The position numbers and the translations under genes are program-made. The notes beneath the pieces were generated by a model. That model was given only the letters and a program-made list of their open reading frames with translations, had not been told where the DNA came from and did no database searches. A stretch of 13,913 nt of DNA from CALAED01 sp937891035. Its GTDB lineage: Bacteria > Actinomycetota > Actinomycetes > Streptosporangiales > Streptosporangiaceae. The DNA lies in the NCBI GenBank assembly GCA_035642125.1, contig DASQSZ010000206.1, positions 1 through 13,913 of the forward strand, given 5' to 3'. Shown piece after piece: positions 12,641 to 13,913 of this stretch. Position 1 is the first letter of the stretch; every line of letters begins with the position of its first letter.

Positions 12641-13699
12641 TCAGTTCTCCCGATAGGCGACCTCGCGCGCCATCGCGACGAGTTCCGCCTGCCAGCCCGG
12701 CTCGATCGGCGCGGCGGACACCGCCCGGCAGCCGGCGTCGACCAGCCGGTCGATGCGCCGTTCCAGATAGTCGGGCACGCCCGCGTCGATGAGCACCTCG
12801 CGCAGCTTGTCCGGGTCGGGGTCGCCGCAGTGCACCAGGTCGCGGACGCGCGAGTCGCGCCGCATGGCCAGGCTCAACAGCAAGGTCATCTTGTGCCGCG
12901 CGAAGTCGAGTCCGGCCGGCTTGCCGGTGTCGGCGGCCGCGCCGAAGGCGTCGATCAGGTCGTCCCGCAGCTGAAACGCCTCGCCGAGCGCGTCTCCGTA
13001 CGTCGCGAACGCGGGCGCCAGTTCGGCCCGCCCGGCGATGGCGGCGCCGATGACCAGCGGGCGGTGGATCGTGTACCGCCCGGATTTCGTGATGGCGATC
13101 CACCGGGCGAGCTCGGGGTCGGCCGAGCGCTCGGCGGCGGCGACCAGATCCATGTACTGCCCGACGACCAGTTCGGCGCGCAGCTCCGCCCAGGCGGCCT
13201 GGACCGGCGCGTACGCGACCGAGGTGATCACCTCTGACATGATCACGTCCGCGTAGATCAGCGCCAGGTCGCCGGCGAGGATGGCGACGCTCTCGCCGAA
13301 CCTGTGCGGCTCGCCCGCCCACCCGCGCCTGGAGTGCTCGGCGGACAGCCTCGTGTGCAGGGTCGGCGCCCCACGGCGTCGCGCCGATGCGTCCATCACG
13401 TCGTCGTGGATCAGCGCGCAGGTGTGCAGCACCTCTAGCGCGGCGCCGGCGGCGACCACGCCGTCGGTGGCGGCCTGGTCACCGCCGGCGGAGAGGTAGC
13501 CGGCGATGCAAAACGACGGGCGGACGCGCTTGCCGCCGGCGCCGATCAGCTGCGACAGCGCGTCGATCGGCACGCCGGCCCGGGCGTCCACCCGGCAGCG
13601 CCGTTCGCGTTCCACGGCGAGGAAGTCGCTGATGCGGCGCTCGACGCGCTCGAGCAGCACCCGGCGCAGCTGTGCGGGGGAGGTCACATCCGCGGTCAC
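12641..13699 (-). CDS. Polyprenyl synthetase, probably geranylgeranyl diphosphate synthase
   Basis: A 352-aa soluble isoprenyl diphosphate synthase that extends an allylic diphosphate with isopentenyl diphosphate. GTG at 13699 is chosen because AAGAAGGTGG lies seven bases upstream; ATG 13741 (14 residues longer) lacks a good site. Motifs are GGKRVRPS (55-62), first aspartate-rich DDVMD (99-103), KSGRYTIHRP (205-214), second DDLID (246-250) and GLDFARHKMTLLL (263-275). All catalytic Asp, Lys and Arg positions I can check are present. The residues five and four before DDVMD are small (Cys, Ala) rather than Phe or Tyr, which in this family allows chains longer than farnesyl, hence the C20 guess. 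It could instead make a longer chain. It follows a gene cut by the right edge, 60 bases away, in the same direction. It is the probable source of substrate for the UbiA protein. Confidence 0.92.
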   Translation of the reverse strand: MTADVTSPAQLRRVLLERVERRISDFLAVERERRCRVDARAGVPIDALSQLIGAGGKRVRPSFCIAGYLSAGGDQAATDGVVAAGAALEVLHTCALIHDDVMDASARRRGAPTLHTRLSAEHSRRGWAGEPHRFGESVAILAGDLALIYADVIMSEVITSVAYAPVQAAWAELRAELVVGQYMDLVAAAERSADPELARWIAITKSGRYTIHRPLVIGAAIAGRAELAPAFATYGDALGEAFQLRDDLIDAFGAAADTGKPAGLDFARHKMTLLLSLAMRRDSRVRDLVHCGDPDPDKLREVLIDAGVPDYLERRIDRLVDAGCRAVSAAPIEPGWQAELVAMAREVAYREN

Positions 13700-13759
13700 G
13701 TTGTGTCCACCTTCTTCTTTGGGCCGGCACTGCTCGCTCATCAACCCGGGGGAATGCCA

Positions 13760-13913
13760 TCAAAATTCGCTGATGCGTTCGGCGACCTTGATCCCCACGT
13801 GGCGCCCCGGCTCGGCGACGTGGCCGAGCAGCCCGGCCCCCGGGACGACGGTGGTCAGGTTGAGCGGCCGGCCGTCGTCGCCCATCACCCGGACGTGCCA
13901 GTCGTCCTGCAGG
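13760..13913 (-). CDS. C-terminus of an unidentified protein (partial, open at right edge)
   Basis: Reading leftwards from the right edge, an open frame of 50 codons ends at TGA (13762-13760). Third positions are strongly GC-rich, which supports coding. The sequence includes WHVRVMGDDGRPLNLTTVVP and ends GIKVAERISEF. I do not recognise the family; nothing in these 50 residues shows a membrane helix or cofactor motif. It lies 60 bases before the polyprenyl synthase start (18 bases if the longer start is used), so the two are probably one operon and its product may act in the same isoprenoid pathway. Confidence 0.6.
   Translation of the reverse strand, partial: LQDDWHVRVMGDDGRPLNLTTVVPGAGLLGHVAEPGRHVGIKVAERISEF

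Noticed and set aside
13122..13135. Palindrome GCCGAGCGCTCGGC resembling a LacI-type operator
   Set aside because: It lies inside the polyprenyl synthase coding region, differs from the CebR consensus at the outer bases, and is explained by codon choice in GC-rich DNA.

Overview
The window is GC-rich throughout, with strongly GC-biased third codon positions, several GTG starts, apparently leaderless starts, an NB-ARC helix-turn-helix regulator, an OvmZ-like gene pair and a perfect copy of the Streptomyces CebR-box sequence. Together these point to a filamentous actinomycete (Streptomyces/Streptosporangiales type). No rRNA, tRNA, CRISPR array or insertion sequence was seen.

Left block (1-2860). 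A homocysteine S-methyltransferase, cut by the left edge and possibly the N-terminal half of a bifunctional enzyme with methylenetetrahydrofolate reductase, is read leftwards. It sits 10 bases behind a PucR-type regulator in the same operon. The regulator's promoter region carries a perfect CCACAAA-C-TTTGTGG palindrome plus a second half-site, next to a -10 box placed so that the message would be leaderless. Read rightwards from the same intergenic region is a small CxxC/coiled-coil protein of unknown role.

Sugar block (2861-8436). A secreted fungal-LacA-type GH35 beta-galactosidase contains a TTA codon, so it may depend on bldA. It is followed by hairpins and then a promoter overlapped by a perfect TGGGAGCGCTCCCA CebR box. 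Downstream lie a small exported or membrane ORF whose reading frame looks disturbed, and a ROK-family sugar kinase with an incomplete cysteine motif. A LysR regulator converges on the kinase and overlaps its 3' end by 20 bases. The block reads as extracellular glycan degradation, sugar phosphorylation and local regulators.

Middle (8437-10662). A small zinc-ribbon protein and a short XRE/NB-ARC regulator without its TPR half converge on two strong hairpins. Then comes about 700 bases with no convincing gene: a lower-GC stretch with TCATATG repeats and a perfect 26-bp palindrome.

Terpenoid block (10663-13913). It holds a UbiA-family membrane prenyltransferase or cyclase with an altered first aspartate motif, a translationally coupled pair (OvmZ-like zinc protein plus a 73-aa MerR-like HTH protein), a GGPP-synthase-like polyprenyl synthase on the opposite strand, and the C-terminus of one more gene in the synthase's operon. 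The synthase probably supplies a C20 diphosphate for the UbiA enzyme. This is the likeliest place for an undescribed pathway, but only its edge is visible.
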